Source: Opitutaceae bacterium EW11
GTDB taxonomy: Bacteria > Verrucomicrobiota > Verrucomicrobiia > Opitutales > Opitutaceae
NCBI GenBank assembly: GCA_003054665.1
Contig: QAYY01000010.1
Location: 372,001 to 436,000 of the forward strand
DNA length: 64,000 nucleotides
Direction of reading: 5' to 3'
The position numbers and the translations under genes were made by a program. This document shows positions 1-8,745 of the stretch, one piece after another. Positions within the stretch are counted from its first letter, which is position 1, and every line of letters starts with the position of its first letter. Below the pieces are notes generated by a model that saw nothing but the letters and a program-made list of their open reading frames with translations, made no database searches and was not told the origin of the DNA.

Positions 1-6
1 TCACCT

Positions 7-489
7 ATGTCTCACTCGCCCTCTCTTCGGACCCTTTTCGCCTTGCTCCTCGTCGCCGCAGCTCCGCTCGCCCATGCGGCCGAGGGGCACAACCACGCGA
101 AACACTCTCCCAACGCCGAACACAGTTCGGATGCGGGGACGGAGCTGGGCGACCGCATGGACGAGATGGGCGACGCCTTCAAAGCGCTGCGGCGTCAGAT
201 CGAGGACGCTTCGAAAAACCCGTCGTCCCTCGAGCAGGTTGCGATCCTCAAGAAGAACGCCACTGCTGCGCTCAATCTCGTGCCTGCAAAAGCCGCCGAC
301 CTTCCCGAGGCAGATCGGCCGAAGTTTGTTTCCGGCTACAAGACCGAGATGAAAAAGCTGCTGGGTCACCTCGACGAACTCGAAGCAGCCTTGAAGGCGG
401 GCGACAATGCCCAGGCCGCAAAGACGCTTCGAGCCATCGGCGCCGAGCAGAAAGACGCCCACCGGGAATACCGGAAACCGCAGGACTGA
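7..489 (+). CDS. Cytochrome b562-like periplasmic protein
   Basis: 160 aa with an N-terminal signal peptide (about residues 1-25, ending AHA/AEG). It is followed by a His-rich linker and a predicted four-helix bundle of about 110 residues. The mature part resembles cytochrome b562: DRM near residue 51 lines up with the Met axial haem ligand, and AHREYR at the C-terminus puts His152 at the position of the His ligand. Both axial ligands therefore look conserved, which supports a haem-binding electron carrier rather than a haem-free relative. The ATG is 7 bases into the window, so upstream context is lost. The next gene, rsmD, is convergent. Confidence 0.75.
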   Translation: MSHSPSLRTLFALLLVAAAPLAHAAEGHNHAKHSPNAEHSSDAGTELGDRMDEMGDAFKALRRQIEDASKNPSSLEQVAILKKNATAALNLVPAKAADLPEADRPKFVSGYKTEMKKLLGHLDELEAALKAGDNAQAAKTLRAIGAEQKDAHREYRKPQD

Positions 490-494
490 GAGAG

Positions 495-520
495 CCGGCA
501 GTCCATCTCGTCGCTGCCGG
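495..520. terminator. Weak hairpin between convergent genes
   Basis: A 7-bp perfect stem (CCGGCAG/CTGCCGG) with a 12-nt loop lies between the b562-like stop and the rsmD stop. No T-run follows on either strand, so it is only a possible terminator. Confidence 0.3.
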
Positions 521-534
521 AATCCGCGGCTCGA

Positions 535-1113
535 CTACGCCAACGAGGACGTTTTCCGGAAGAAACAAACCGTCGGTTGCCGCGCGCCTTTGCCGAGGCG
601 TTTCACGCTCGTCCAACCCTCCGGCGCGAGGGTGATCTCGCCGGGCATCTCGAAAACGATCACCGGGTTCAGCTTCGGCGCGAGCATCTCGCTCAGCCGC
701 GCGAAGAGCTTCGGCGCGATTCCCTCGATCAGATCGTACGGCGGATCGACAAACACGAGGTCAGGCACCTCCGCGCCCGATGGCAGAGCCCAGTCGAGCA
801 CGTCCGATTGCGCGACGGTCAGATTCACTTCCGCGCGGCGCAGGCTTTTGCAGACGGCCCCGATGTTCTGCTTCACGCACGCGGCGGTCCGGGCGTTTTT
901 CTCGACGAACCAGCCGCCCGCGGCGCCTCGGCTGAGAGCCTCCAGCCCGTACGCGCCGCTGCCGGCAAAGAAATCGAGAAACCAAGCTCCCGGAACCCGC
1001 GCGGCGATGCTCGAAAAAACCGCCTGGCGCATCCCGTCCGTCGCAGGGCGGACCGCATCGCCTTTCGGCACAACCAAGGTGATGCCGCGCGCGTCGCCTC
1101 CACTTATGCGCAT
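535..1113 (-). CDS. rsmD: 16S rRNA (guanine(966)-N2)-methyltransferase RsmD
   Basis: 192 aa, the usual RsmD length. It carries the class I SAM-binding motif LDFFAGSGAYGLEALSRG (residues about 46-63) and the DPPY catalytic motif at residues 123-126, typical of N2-guanine methyltransferases acting on 16S rRNA G966. The N-terminus MRISGG matches the family. I chose the ATG at 1113 rather than the longer open frame because this start restores the family N-terminus and is preceded by a good Shine-Dalgarno (GGGGAGG, 9 nt upstream). Confidence 0.92.
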   Translation of the reverse strand: MRISGGDARGITLVVPKGDAVRPATDGMRQAVFSSIAARVPGAWFLDFFAGSGAYGLEALSRGAAGGWFVEKNARTAACVKQNIGAVCKSLRRAEVNLTVAQSDVLDWALPSGAEVPDLVFVDPPYDLIEGIAPKLFARLSEMLAPKLNPVIVFEMPGEITLAPEGWTSVKRLGKGARQPTVCFFRKTSSLA

Positions 1114-1122
1114 GGGAAAACG

Positions 1123-1129
1123 CCTCCCC
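1123..1129 (-). promoter_or_regulatory. Ribosome binding site of rsmD
   Basis: GGGGAGG on the minus strand lies 9 nt before the ATG at 1113. It decides the start against the upstream in-frame extension. Confidence 0.7.
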
Positions 1130-1415
1130 GCGCCCAAGTGACTCCGTCCGTCCGGAACGCCGATGTCTCTCGCTGCGCAGAGACGGCGCTCGCTTCCGGA
1201 CCGAAGGCGGCGACCCGACGAGCTGCGGGAGCGTTCCAGCACGCGGATTCTACCGCGGGCAGCGGCACGTTCGGGAGCATTTCGGAAGCGCGGTTCACGT
1301 TTCTCAGCACGGTCCGAGAGCGAAATCTTGGCAAGCCCACGGATCGCCTTCGGTCTTGCACCGCAGATGGCTTTGGCGGATTCCAGCTTCGGCCAGACCT
1401 CCGAAATCCGCATCC

Positions 1416-2393
1416 ATGCCCGAAACCCATCGTCAGACGTATCCGCTTTCCGATCACTACGACGGACGCGTCTTCTTCAATCCGGGCGATTTCCAGCTTC
1501 CGCGGTTCAGCGACATTCTCCGCTGGCAATTGAATCGGCAGGCGGCCCGCTGGCCCCGAGAGGTTCCCTTCCGCCCGCAGCCCCTTCCTCCCGCGCCCGC
1601 AGGCGGGGCGATCTCGGCGACCTGGATCAATCACGCGTCGTTTCTGCTTCGCACGGAGCAGCACAATATCCTGATCGACCCGGTATTCAGCCTCTGCTGC
1701 GGACCGTTCGGGAGGTTTGGACCGCGGCGCGTGCATCCGCCTGGCATCGCTCTGGAATCGCTCCCGCCCATTCACGCAGTCTTCGTCAGTCACGATCACT
1801 ACGATCACTGCGACCTCCCGGCGCTGCGGCAGATCGTGCGGGCGCACCGGCCCCTCGCGGTGACTCCGCTCGGCAACGGCGCTCTCCTCCGCCGCGCGGG
1901 TTTCCGCTCGATCGTGGAACTCGATTGGTGGCAGCAGCGGGCGGTTTTCCCCGAACTCCTCGTGTCGGTGGTGCCGTCTCAACATTGGAGCAATCGGCTT
2001 TCGGGCCGGCGCTGCGGGCGCCTCTGGGGCGGGTTCTACATCCAGAACCCCGGAGGCCGCCGGGTCCATTTCGTCGGCGACACGGGCTATCATCCCAAGC
2101 TTTTCCGACAGATTCGCGACCGCATGGGCGCATCGGACCTCGCGATGGTGCCGATCGGAGCCTACGAGCCCCGCTGGTTCATGAAGTCCCAGCACTGCAA
2201 CCCCGAAGAAGCCGTCCGGATTCATCGAGAACTCGGTGCAGCCGTCAGCGTGGGCATGCACTGGGGCACGTTTCAACTTACCGACGAGGCCCGTGACGAA
2301 CCGCCCGCAGCACTTCGCCGCGCGCTCTCCGATGCGGGCGAACCACAAGAGTCCATCAGGATCCTGGAACCCGGCAGTACCCTGGTCGTCTGA
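1416..2393 (+). CDS. MBL-fold metal-dependent hydrolase (NAPE-PLD/UlaG-like)
   Basis: 325 aa from the ATG at 1416; the open frame extends 20 codons further but without family similarity. The metallo-beta-lactamase motif HxHxDH is present as SHDHYDHCD (residues 125-133). FVGDTGYH supplies the later Asp ligand and GMHWGTF near the C-terminus supplies a late His. Order and spacing fit the NAPE-PLD/RomA-like branch of lipid- or lactone-type hydrolases, with two metals at the active site. There is no signal peptide, so it is probably cytoplasmic or peripheral. The substrate cannot be inferred from sequence or neighbours. Confidence 0.8.
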   Translation: MPETHRQTYPLSDHYDGRVFFNPGDFQLPRFSDILRWQLNRQAARWPREVPFRPQPLPPAPAGGAISATWINHASFLLRTEQHNILIDPVFSLCCGPFGRFGPRRVHPPGIALESLPPIHAVFVSHDHYDHCDLPALRQIVRAHRPLAVTPLGNGALLRRAGFRSIVELDWWQQRAVFPELLVSVVPSQHWSNRLSGRRCGRLWGGFYIQNPGGRRVHFVGDTGYHPKLFRQIRDRMGASDLAMVPIGAYEPRWFMKSQHCNPEEAVRIHRELGAAVSVGMHWGTFQLTDEARDEPPAALRRALSDAGEPQESIRILEPGSTLVV

Positions 2394-2477
2394 CTTCGAC
2401 CTGACTGTCCCGGCTCGCCGCTGCGCCGGAGTACACGAGCCGCACACGTGCCCAGCCGTTACCATTTCGCCATTGCT

Positions 2478-2512
2478 ACGACCGGTCGTGGCCGTTTAGT
2501 TAGGCGCCTAAC
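2478..2512. promoter_or_regulatory. Two adjacent perfect palindromes upstream of the Mla operon
   Basis: ACGACCGGTCGT (12 bp, 2478-2489) and GTTAGGCGCCTAAC (14 bp, 2499-2512) are both perfect palindromes, separated by 9 nt. They lie about 80-115 bp before the first gene of the operon. They could be operator sites, but no matching regulator is known here. A partial match, GTTAGGCGC, occurs near 8838 in another intergenic region. Confidence 0.35.
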
Positions 2513-2592
2513 GATCATCGCTCCGGGCCGGTTGCCGACTTCTCCGACCTGCGCGATGATCTTGGGCCTGACCACTTTGCTCACTGCAGACT

Positions 2593-4089
2593 ATGCGCGC
2601 GCATCCGCTAATCCTCCTGACGGGGCTGACGGCCCTTAGTACCGTCGCGTCCGCCGGCGAAGAGCGGAACAACTGGCCTGTAGAGGTCGAGCAGCCGAGC
2701 GCATTGCCGCCTGCGCGGCAGGAAACGACCCGCTCGGGCCTTGGCCCCTTCCTTTTCAGCCAGCCGGTTTCGACGAACCAGTTCTCAGGCGCAGTCCGGG
2801 CCCGCGGCTTTCGGCCGCTCTTTCTGGAAGCCGTGGATTCGCAGGGCGAGGCGGTCGAAACCGATTTTCTGTATCCGCTGTTCACCTATCGGCGGGCTCC
2901 AGACGGCTACCGCTGGAGCCTCTTTTCGCTCGTCAACCACTACTCGACCCAGAGCGCTCCGCAGGCGGCGCCAAACCAGGGTTTCGACCTGTGGCCGTTC
3001 TATTTCTCGCGCGACACCGGAAACCCCGAGACTTCCTACCACGCCGTCCTGCCGATCGCCGGCACGGTTAGGAACCGATTCGGGCAGGACAAGCTGAGCT
3101 GGATCGGATTTCCGCTCTACGCCCGTTGGGAGAAAAACAATGTCACCACGACGACCGCTCCCTGGCCGTTCATCAAGGTGCTGCAGGGCGAGGGTAACGA
3201 GGGCTTCGAACTCTGGCCCCTCTTCGGGCAGCGGGAAAAAGCGAACACCTACCGCGAGCAGTTTTATCTCTGGCCGCTGATCTTCAAAAAAGAGACGCAC
3301 CTCTGGGAGTCGCAGCCCGACGTGAAGCAGGGCTTTCTGCCGTTCTACGCCAGTTCGCGGGACGGCGAATCGCGCAGCGAAACGTACCTCTGGCCGTTCT
3401 TCGGCTACAGCGATCGGACGGCGCCGTATCGGTATCACCAGACCAATTACTTCTGGCCGCTCCTCGTCCAGGGACGCGGCGACCAACGCTACGTGAACCG
3501 CTGGGGGCCGTTCTACACGCACTCCGTCATCAAGGGCGTGGACAAGACGTGGGTCGCCTGGCCGTTCTGGCGGCAGCAATCCTGGACCGATGGCGCACTC
3601 ACCCACAACAAGCGCCAGTTCTTCTTTTTCCTCTACAACGACACGGAGCAGCGCAGCGCCTCGAATCCCGCCCTGCCCGTCGCGCGGAAGACGCACTACT
3701 GGCCCGTGGCGAGCGTTTGGGACAACGGAGCCGGCCGCCGGCAGGTGCAGGCGCTCAGCCCGCTGGAGATATTCTTCCCCAACAACGACAACGTCCGGCT
3801 TCTCTACAGCCCGTTCTTCGCCGTCTACCGGTACAACCGCGTCGGGCCGGAGGAAGTCCAGCAGTCGTTTCTCTGGAACCTGGTGAGCTACCGCCGGCAA
3901 CCGGATAGCTCGGAATTCCATCTCGGCCCGCTCTTCAGCAAGGAGCGCAACCCGGAAGAGAAGCGATACGCCGTCGGCAACGGCGTGATCGCGCTCGAAA
4001 AGAACGCCGGCGCCGGTCGCTGGCATTTCTCGTTCTTCGATTTCAAACGCCGCACGGCAAATCGCCCGGCTGGCGCCACCACACCATGA
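2593..4089 (+). CDS. Exported WPF/WPL-repeat protein heading the Mla operon
   Basis: 498 aa with a signal peptide (residues 1-21, cleavage after VASA). I do not recognise a named family. The mature part has a recurring short unit built on aromatic-WP-F/L (for example FDLWPF at 131, ELWPLF at 206, YLWPLI at 225, YLWPFF at 265, YFWPLL at 286, VAWPFW at 321), spaced roughly 20-40 residues and alternating with charged turns. The rhythm of aromatic strands and polar turns suggests an outer-membrane or periplasmic beta-structure. Its stop overlaps the mlaE start as ATGA, so translation is coupled to the lipid transporter. This makes it a candidate envelope partner of that system; the role is inference. 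Confidence 0.8.
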   Translation: MRAHPLILLTGLTALSTVASAGEERNNWPVEVEQPSALPPARQETTRSGLGPFLFSQPVSTNQFSGAVRARGFRPLFLEAVDSQGEAVETDFLYPLFTYRRAPDGYRWSLFSLVNHYSTQSAPQAAPNQGFDLWPFYFSRDTGNPETSYHAVLPIAGTVRNRFGQDKLSWIGFPLYARWEKNNVTTTTAPWPFIKVLQGEGNEGFELWPLFGQREKANTYREQFYLWPLIFKKETHLWESQPDVKQGFLPFYASSRDGESRSETYLWPFFGYSDRTAPYRYHQTNYFWPLLVQGRGDQRYVNRWGPFYTHSVIKGVDKTWVAWPFWRQQSWTDGALTHNKRQFFFFLYNDTEQRSASNPALPVARKTHYWPVASVWDNGAGRRQVQALSPLEIFFPNNDNVRLLYSPFFAVYRYNRVGPEEVQQSFLWNLVSYRRQPDSSEFHLGPLFSKERNPEEKRYAVGNGVIALEKNAGAGRWHFSFFDFKRRTANRPAGATTP

Positions 4090-4838
4090 AACAGCTCAAC
4101 GCCATCTTCGAAGGTCTCGGCAGCGCGATCCTGCTCACGACTCGCGCCTTCGCCACCCTTCCGTCCGCTCCGCGCATCATCAAGCGCGTGGTGGAGCAGG
4201 TGTTCTACGGCGGCTACGGGTCGCTTCCGATCATCTCGATCCTCAGCTTCTTCATCGGCGCAGTGCTCGCGCTCCAGTCCGGCATCAGTCTGCAGAATTT
4301 CGGCGCCAAACAGCTGATCGGCACGCTCGTCGGCGAGTCCCTGGTTCGCGAACTCGGCCCGGTGATGGTCGCCATCCTCCTCGCGGGCCGCGTCGGCTCC
4401 GCCACGACCGCCGAACTCGCCTCGATGAAGGTGTATCAGGAAGTGGATGCGCTGGTGACGATGAACATCCCGCCGGAACGTTTCCTCGTCCTCCCGCGGC
4501 TGCTCGCCGTGCTGCTCTACATGCCGGTTCTCACGATCATCGCGATCGTGATCGGCTGGCTCGGCGGCGCGGTGATCTGCAACTACGTCACCTTCATCGG
4601 CGTCGAACCCGCCCAATATTTCCAGAGCATGAAGCAATTTCTCACCACCCACAAAATGGTGGATGGGCTGGTGAAGTCCGAAATCTTCGGCTTCTGCGTG
4701 ATCTTGATCGCTTGCAACACGGGCCTGCGCACCCGGGGCGGACCGCGCGAAATCGGCCACGCCGTCACGCGCGCCGTCGTCTTCGCCCTGATCACGATCC
4801 TGGTCCTCGATTACTTCATCACGAAAGCCCAAGCCTGA
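4086..4838 (+). CDS. mlaE: MlaE-family ABC transporter permease
   Basis: 250 aa with about five membrane segments and the MlaE core (RELGPVMVAILLAGRVGSATTAELASMKV, positions about 92-120). MlaE is the inner-membrane permease of the MCE-type phospholipid transport complex with MlaF and MlaD. The start overlaps the preceding stop (ATGA at 4086-4089) and the stop overlaps the mlaF start (TGATG at 4836-4840), indicating one translationally coupled operon. No mlaB, mlaC or mlaA is present in the cluster. Confidence 0.93.
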   Translation: MKQLNAIFEGLGSAILLTTRAFATLPSAPRIIKRVVEQVFYGGYGSLPIISILSFFIGAVLALQSGISLQNFGAKQLIGTLVGESLVRELGPVMVAILLAGRVGSATTAELASMKVYQEVDALVTMNIPPERFLVLPRLLAVLLYMPVLTIIAIVIGWLGGAVICNYVTFIGVEPAQYFQSMKQFLTTHKMVDGLVKSEIFGFCVILIACNTGLRTRGGPREIGHAVTRAVVFALITILVLDYFITKAQA

Positions 4839-5641
4839 TGAAAAAAACCATCATCCAAGAGCGCAGCGGAGGCGACCGGAAGCCCGTCGGCGTCGAGGTC
4901 ATCGGCTTGTCGAAGTCGTTCGGCAGCCAATCCGTGCTGCGCGAAATCAATCTGTCGATCCATCCCGGCGAAATCTTCGTCATCATGGGCCCCAGCGGCT
5001 CGGGCAAGAGCGTGCTGTTGCGCCAGATGGCCGGGCTCGATCTTCCGAGCGCCGGCTCGATCCAGATCGACGGCCACGACCCGGCGAATCCCGACACCCG
5101 CGACCGTTTCGCCCTCGCCCTCGTTTTCCAGGCCGGCGCCCTCTTCAACTCGCTCTCCGTCTACGACAACCTCGCCCTGTATCCGCTGGAGCACCGCCTC
5201 TGCCCGAAAAACGAAATTCGGGAACGCGTCCTGCGAGCGCTGAAAATCCTCTCGCTGGAGAACGCCGCGAAGAAGTTTCCCTCCGAGCTCTCCGGCGGCA
5301 TGAAGAAACGCGTCGCCATCGCCCGGGCACTCGTGATGGAGCCGCAGCTGCTGCTGTACGACGAACCGACGTCCGAGCTCGATCCTGTCATGTCCGCGAC
5401 GATCACCGAGATCATCGCGACGCTGAAAAACGAATTCAAGGTGACGAGCGTCGTCGTTTCCCACGACCGCGATCTCGCGCTCACGATCGCCGACCGCGTC
5501 GCCATCCTGATGCGCGGCAAACTGCTCTTCGTCGGCACGCCCGCCGAACTTCGCAAGGCGACCGATCCCGCGATCACCGACTTTCTGAATCCACAAATCG
5601 ATTTGAAGAAACCGCGCTATTTACAACTGGAGGCATCATGA
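4838..5641 (+). CDS. mlaF: MlaF-type ABC transporter ATP-binding protein
   Basis: 267 aa from the ATG at 4838; the longer open frame starting at 4712 only overlaps mlaE. Walker A is GPSGSGKS at residues 51-58, the signature is LSGGM, and Walker B is LLLYDEPTSELDP followed by the switch His in VVVSHD. This is the ATPase that powers MCE-linked lipid movement between inner and outer membranes. It overlaps mlaE by one base and mlaD by 4 bases (ATGA). Confidence 0.93.
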   Translation: MKKTIIQERSGGDRKPVGVEVIGLSKSFGSQSVLREINLSIHPGEIFVIMGPSGSGKSVLLRQMAGLDLPSAGSIQIDGHDPANPDTRDRFALALVFQAGALFNSLSVYDNLALYPLEHRLCPKNEIRERVLRALKILSLENAAKKFPSELSGGMKKRVAIARALVMEPQLLLYDEPTSELDPVMSATITEIIATLKNEFKVTSVVVSHDRDLALTIADRVAILMRGKLLFVGTPAELRKATDPAITDFLNPQIDLKKPRYLQLEAS

Positions 5642-6633
5642 ACCACAGCCAAATGACGGCCCGCGTGGGCCTGTTTTTCATCATCGGACTCGCCCTGATT
5701 TGGGTGACGTTCGAAGCGCTTCACAACGGGCGCTTCGAGAAGCGGAAGGGCTACACCGTGGTCGCTCCGTTCTCCACGCTCAAGGAGCTGAAGCCGGGCG
5801 ATGACGTCCGCCTGGCCGGCGTGAAGGTGGGTTCCGTCGAGACCACCCGTCTCGCCGAGGGCCGAGCCGAAGCCGTGCTTCTCATCAACCAAGGCATCAA
5901 GATCCCGCTCGACTCCACCGGCGTGATCTCGATGGCGGGCCTGATCGGCACCAACTACGTCTCCTTCGACATCGGCCACCCCTCCGCCGGCACGGTGCCG
6001 GAAGGCGGCACGGTGCGGACCAAGGACGCCGCTGACCTGAACACGATCATGTCCGACCTCGGCAGCCTCGGGAAAGACTTCAAGAACGCCCTCGGCCAGA
6101 TCGGGGGCGCGCTGGGCAACGGCCCGGACGGCCAGCCCGGCCTGTTCCAGAAGCTCGACCGCCTCGTCTCCGAGAACAGCGGCAAGATCTCCACGACGCT
6201 CGGCAACCTCGAGGACATCACGACCAAGATCAAATCCGGCGAGGGCACGATCGGAAAGCTGGTGAACGATCCGTCCGCCTACAACGAGCTCAACGCCACG
6301 CTCGCCGAGATCCGCGGCGCCGCCACGGAAGCGAAAACCTTCGTCGCGAACGCCCAGGGCATCGTCGATCAGGTGAAGAGCGGCAAGGGCACGATCGGAG
6401 CGCTGGTTTACGACGAGGAAGCCGGCAACAACATCAAGATCGTCTCGAAAAACCTCCGCGATCTCTCCGAGAAGCTGAACAACCCGAATAGCAGCTTCGG
6501 GCAGTTGATCACGAGCGACAGCCTCGTGCGCGACGCCCAATCGACCCTCCGCAAAGTCGACCGCGCGGTCGACGGCATGTCCGACCAGGGTCCGATCACC
6601 GCCGTCGGCGTCGTCGCCAACGCGTTGTTCTGA
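5638..6633 (+). CDS. mlaD: MlaD-family MCE-domain protein
   Basis: 331 aa. One N-terminal membrane segment (about residues 10-27) is followed by an MCE domain (about 37-115: VVAPFSTLKELKPGDDVRLAGVKVG...) and a long helical C-terminal half. That half contains a repeated element: KSGEGTIGKLVND near 201 and KSGKGTIGALVYD near 246. The MCE domain forms the lipid-conducting ring on the periplasmic side of MlaFE. The long tail is typical of MlaD proteins outside the Proteobacteria and may help bridge the periplasm. Last gene of the operon, followed by a strong hairpin. Confidence 0.92.
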   Translation: MNHSQMTARVGLFFIIGLALIWVTFEALHNGRFEKRKGYTVVAPFSTLKELKPGDDVRLAGVKVGSVETTRLAEGRAEAVLLINQGIKIPLDSTGVISMAGLIGTNYVSFDIGHPSAGTVPEGGTVRTKDAADLNTIMSDLGSLGKDFKNALGQIGGALGNGPDGQPGLFQKLDRLVSENSGKISTTLGNLEDITTKIKSGEGTIGKLVNDPSAYNELNATLAEIRGAATEAKTFVANAQGIVDQVKSGKGTIGALVYDEEAGNNIKIVSKNLRDLSEKLNNPNSSFGQLITSDSLVRDAQSTLRKVDRAVDGMSDQGPITAVGVVANALF

Positions 6634-6673
6634 TCTCGAAGCGCGCGACGTCGCTCGCGCAGGATGCCTCTTC

Positions 6674-6701
6674 GAAAGGCGCGCCAACCGGCGCGCCTTT
6701 C
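6674..6701 (+). terminator. Rho-independent-type terminator after mlaD
   Basis: A perfect 12-bp stem (GAAAGGCGCGCC and its complement) with loop AACC begins 40 nt after the mlaD stop. The downstream T-run is short and interrupted (CTTTCGCGTTTC). Confidence 0.75.
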
Positions 6702-6777
6702 GCGTTTCTCGGGGTGAAAAAGCGAAGCGGCCCGGTTGGGGAGCGGCCCGGACATCCGCTTGCGCTCTCGACGGGCA

Positions 6778-6810
6778 AAAAAAAGAGCCGGGCTTTCGAG
6801 AGCCCGGCTC
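6778..6810 (-). terminator. Terminator of the three-repeat protein gene
   Basis: A 10-bp stem, GAGCCGGGCT/AGCCCGGCTC, with a 6-nt loop. On the minus strand it is followed by seven U residues, a textbook intrinsic terminator 16 nt beyond the stop at 6826. Confidence 0.88.
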
Positions 6811-6825
6811 GGGGAAAGATCTCGC

Positions 6826-8745
6826 TTATTCCGCCGGTGTCTCCGGCTCGTTGTCCGCAGGAGCCGAAGAATCCGACTTCGGCTTGCGCGGACCCCGTGA
6901 GCGGGGACGGCGCGGCGCCCTGGCGGGCTTCACGTTGAGGGTGAGGCTGCCGTTCTCGGCGTCCTTGGTCAGCCAATACGCCTCGCCTGCGTGGTCGAAG
7001 TAGGCCGGCTTTTCGTCGGCTTCGGCCGGAACGGAAAGGCCCGCGGCCTTCAAGCCGTTCAGAAGCTCGTCTTCCGATTTCCCAGTCTCGCTGGCAAGCG
7101 AGCCGAGCGGGGCCGAAGCTCCGCCGCCGCGCTTGTTCGGCTTCAAGAGGCCGCGAACGGCCGCAAGTGCGGGATCCGTCGGAGCCGCCGCACTCGCGGA
7201 CGCTCCGGACTTCGACTCCTCGCCGCTCGTAAGCTCGTCCTTGCCCTCGTCGGTTTCTTTCTCGCCTACCGGGGTCGCGGAAGCGGCGGGCACGGCCGCG
7301 CTGCCCTCGGAAGCCTGGGCCGGCTCGGCGCCGGGCTGCTTGGGCTCCACGGGTTCGACCGGTCGAGCCGACAGCTCGGCTCCGGATTCGCCGCTGCCGA
7401 CGACAGGCTCAGCTTGGCCTGCCTGAACGGGGGCGCCTGCGGTCTCCGCCGGAGCTGCGCCGGCCGCGGCAGCCTCTGCGGACTTTTCCGCGGGGGCGCC
7501 TTCGGACCTCTGGCCTTCGCGCTTTTCGCGGCCGTTGATCCAGATACCGCCACGGCTGTCCTTGTTCATCCAATACACGCCGTTGCCAATCTCCACATTG
7601 ACCGGCTTGTCGTTTTGGTTCGCCGGCGGAACCAGCCCCAGCGTCGCCAGGGCGGCGGAAAGATCGGCTTCCGAATGCCGGAGCGCACGGGCGAGATAAC
7701 CGACGCTGCCGGAATAGCCCGGGCCGCGCCGATTGCGGCGCATCATCGGACGGATCTTCTCGAGCAGCTCGGTTCCCTGCGGAAGGGGAGCGGCGGGAGC
7801 GCGCTGGGCCTCGGCCTCCTCGGCGGAAGAGGGGGCATCGGGCTGATCCGCAACTGCCGGGCCCCCCTCGCGAGCAGCCGCCGCCGCAGCCTTTGCGGCT
7901 TCCTTGGCGGCGTGACGTTCGGCCTGCTCCTGACGGCGTTTTTCGATTTCAGCCTTCTCCGCCTGACGTTCGGCAACCAGTTCGGCGGCCGCCGGATCGT
8001 CCGAAGAAAGCTTCTTGGCCTGAGCGGTGCGGAAGACCGGGCGCGGCTTTTCGCGCGTGTTGATGAAGAGCTGGCCGCGGTTGTTGCGGTTTACCCAATA
8101 CAGATCGCCCTCGAACTCGAAATACTCGGGATCCGCTTCCTCCGATTCGGGAATCGTGAACCCGCACTCCTTGAGGGCTCCCACCAAGTCGGCCTCGCGC
8201 TGCTCCCAGCGCTTCGCCAGGTAGTCGACCGCGACGGACATGCCCGGGCCCTTCTGATTGCGACGCAGGTGCGGCTTGAGCGCCTCGAAGAAGGTCGGCA
8301 ACGCGTCTTCTTCCTCCTCCCAGGAGTCCCAATCGTCTTCCCCCTCCTCCGCGTCCGGATCCAGGTCATGTTCCGTGTTCCGCATCGGCCGCAGCGATTC
8401 CTCCCGGCTCGGTTCGACGGGTTTGCCCTCGATCTGTGAAACGAGCGATTCGGGTTCGGCTTTGGCCGGCGCCGGAGCGGCGGCGGCAGGTTTGGTCACC
8501 ACCGGGGCGGCTTCTACCGGCGGTTTGGCGGGCGACGAAACCACCACCTCCGGAGGCGGCGTCCAATCGCGAGTCGTCGAACGTCGCGCCAGGCCATGGA
8601 AGGCCAGCGGATTGTTCGGAAGGGTCTGAAAATGGATGATCTCCCACTCGTCTTTCCCGAGCGCGTTGAGATGAGCCTCGAGCAGCGACGGGGACGCAAA
8701 ACCATGCGGGCCGCTCGTGATCACTTTGTATTCCCAAAGAGCCAT
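6826..8745 (-). CDS. DUF4177-like N-terminus plus three related approx. 75-aa modules
   Basis: 639 aa from the ATG at 8745 (MALWEYKVI). Residues 1-55 resemble DUF4177 proteins (WEYKVI...LNALGKDEWEIIHF). Three homologous modules follow at about residues 155-233, 330-408 and 532-605. Each has a basic start (LRRNQKGPG, MRRNRRGPG, LKPNKRGGG), a helix ending DL/EL, and an aromatic hairpin (DLYWVNRNNRG, GVYWMNKDSRG, EAYWLTKDAEN). They are separated by Ala/Pro/Glu-rich low-complexity linkers, one strongly charged (257-285). A short basic tail (RAPRRPRSRGPRKPK) follows module 3. Module shape suggests small winged-helix-like units and the basic patches suggest nucleic-acid contact; both are inference. 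There is no signal peptide or TM segment. Not a family I can name. Confidence 0.78.
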   Translation of the reverse strand: MALWEYKVITSGPHGFASPSLLEAHLNALGKDEWEIIHFQTLPNNPLAFHGLARRSTTRDWTPPPEVVVSSPAKPPVEAAPVVTKPAAAAPAPAKAEPESLVSQIEGKPVEPSREESLRPMRNTEHDLDPDAEEGEDDWDSWEEEEDALPTFFEALKPHLRRNQKGPGMSVAVDYLAKRWEQREADLVGALKECGFTIPESEEADPEYFEFEGDLYWVNRNNRGQLFINTREKPRPVFRTAQAKKLSSDDPAAAELVAERQAEKAEIEKRRQEQAERHAAKEAAKAAAAAAREGGPAVADQPDAPSSAEEAEAQRAPAAPLPQGTELLEKIRPMMRRNRRGPGYSGSVGYLARALRHSEADLSAALATLGLVPPANQNDKPVNVEIGNGVYWMNKDSRGGIWINGREKREGQRSEGAPAEKSAEAAAAGAAPAETAGAPVQAGQAEPVVGSGESGAELSARPVEPVEPKQPGAEPAQASEGSAAVPAASATPVGEKETDEGKDELTSGEESKSGASASAAAPTDPALAAVRGLLKPNKRGGGASAPLGSLASETGKSEDELLNGLKAAGLSVPAEADEKPAYFDHAGEAYWLTKDAENGSLTLNVKPARAPRRPRSRGPRKPKSDSSAPADNEPETPAE

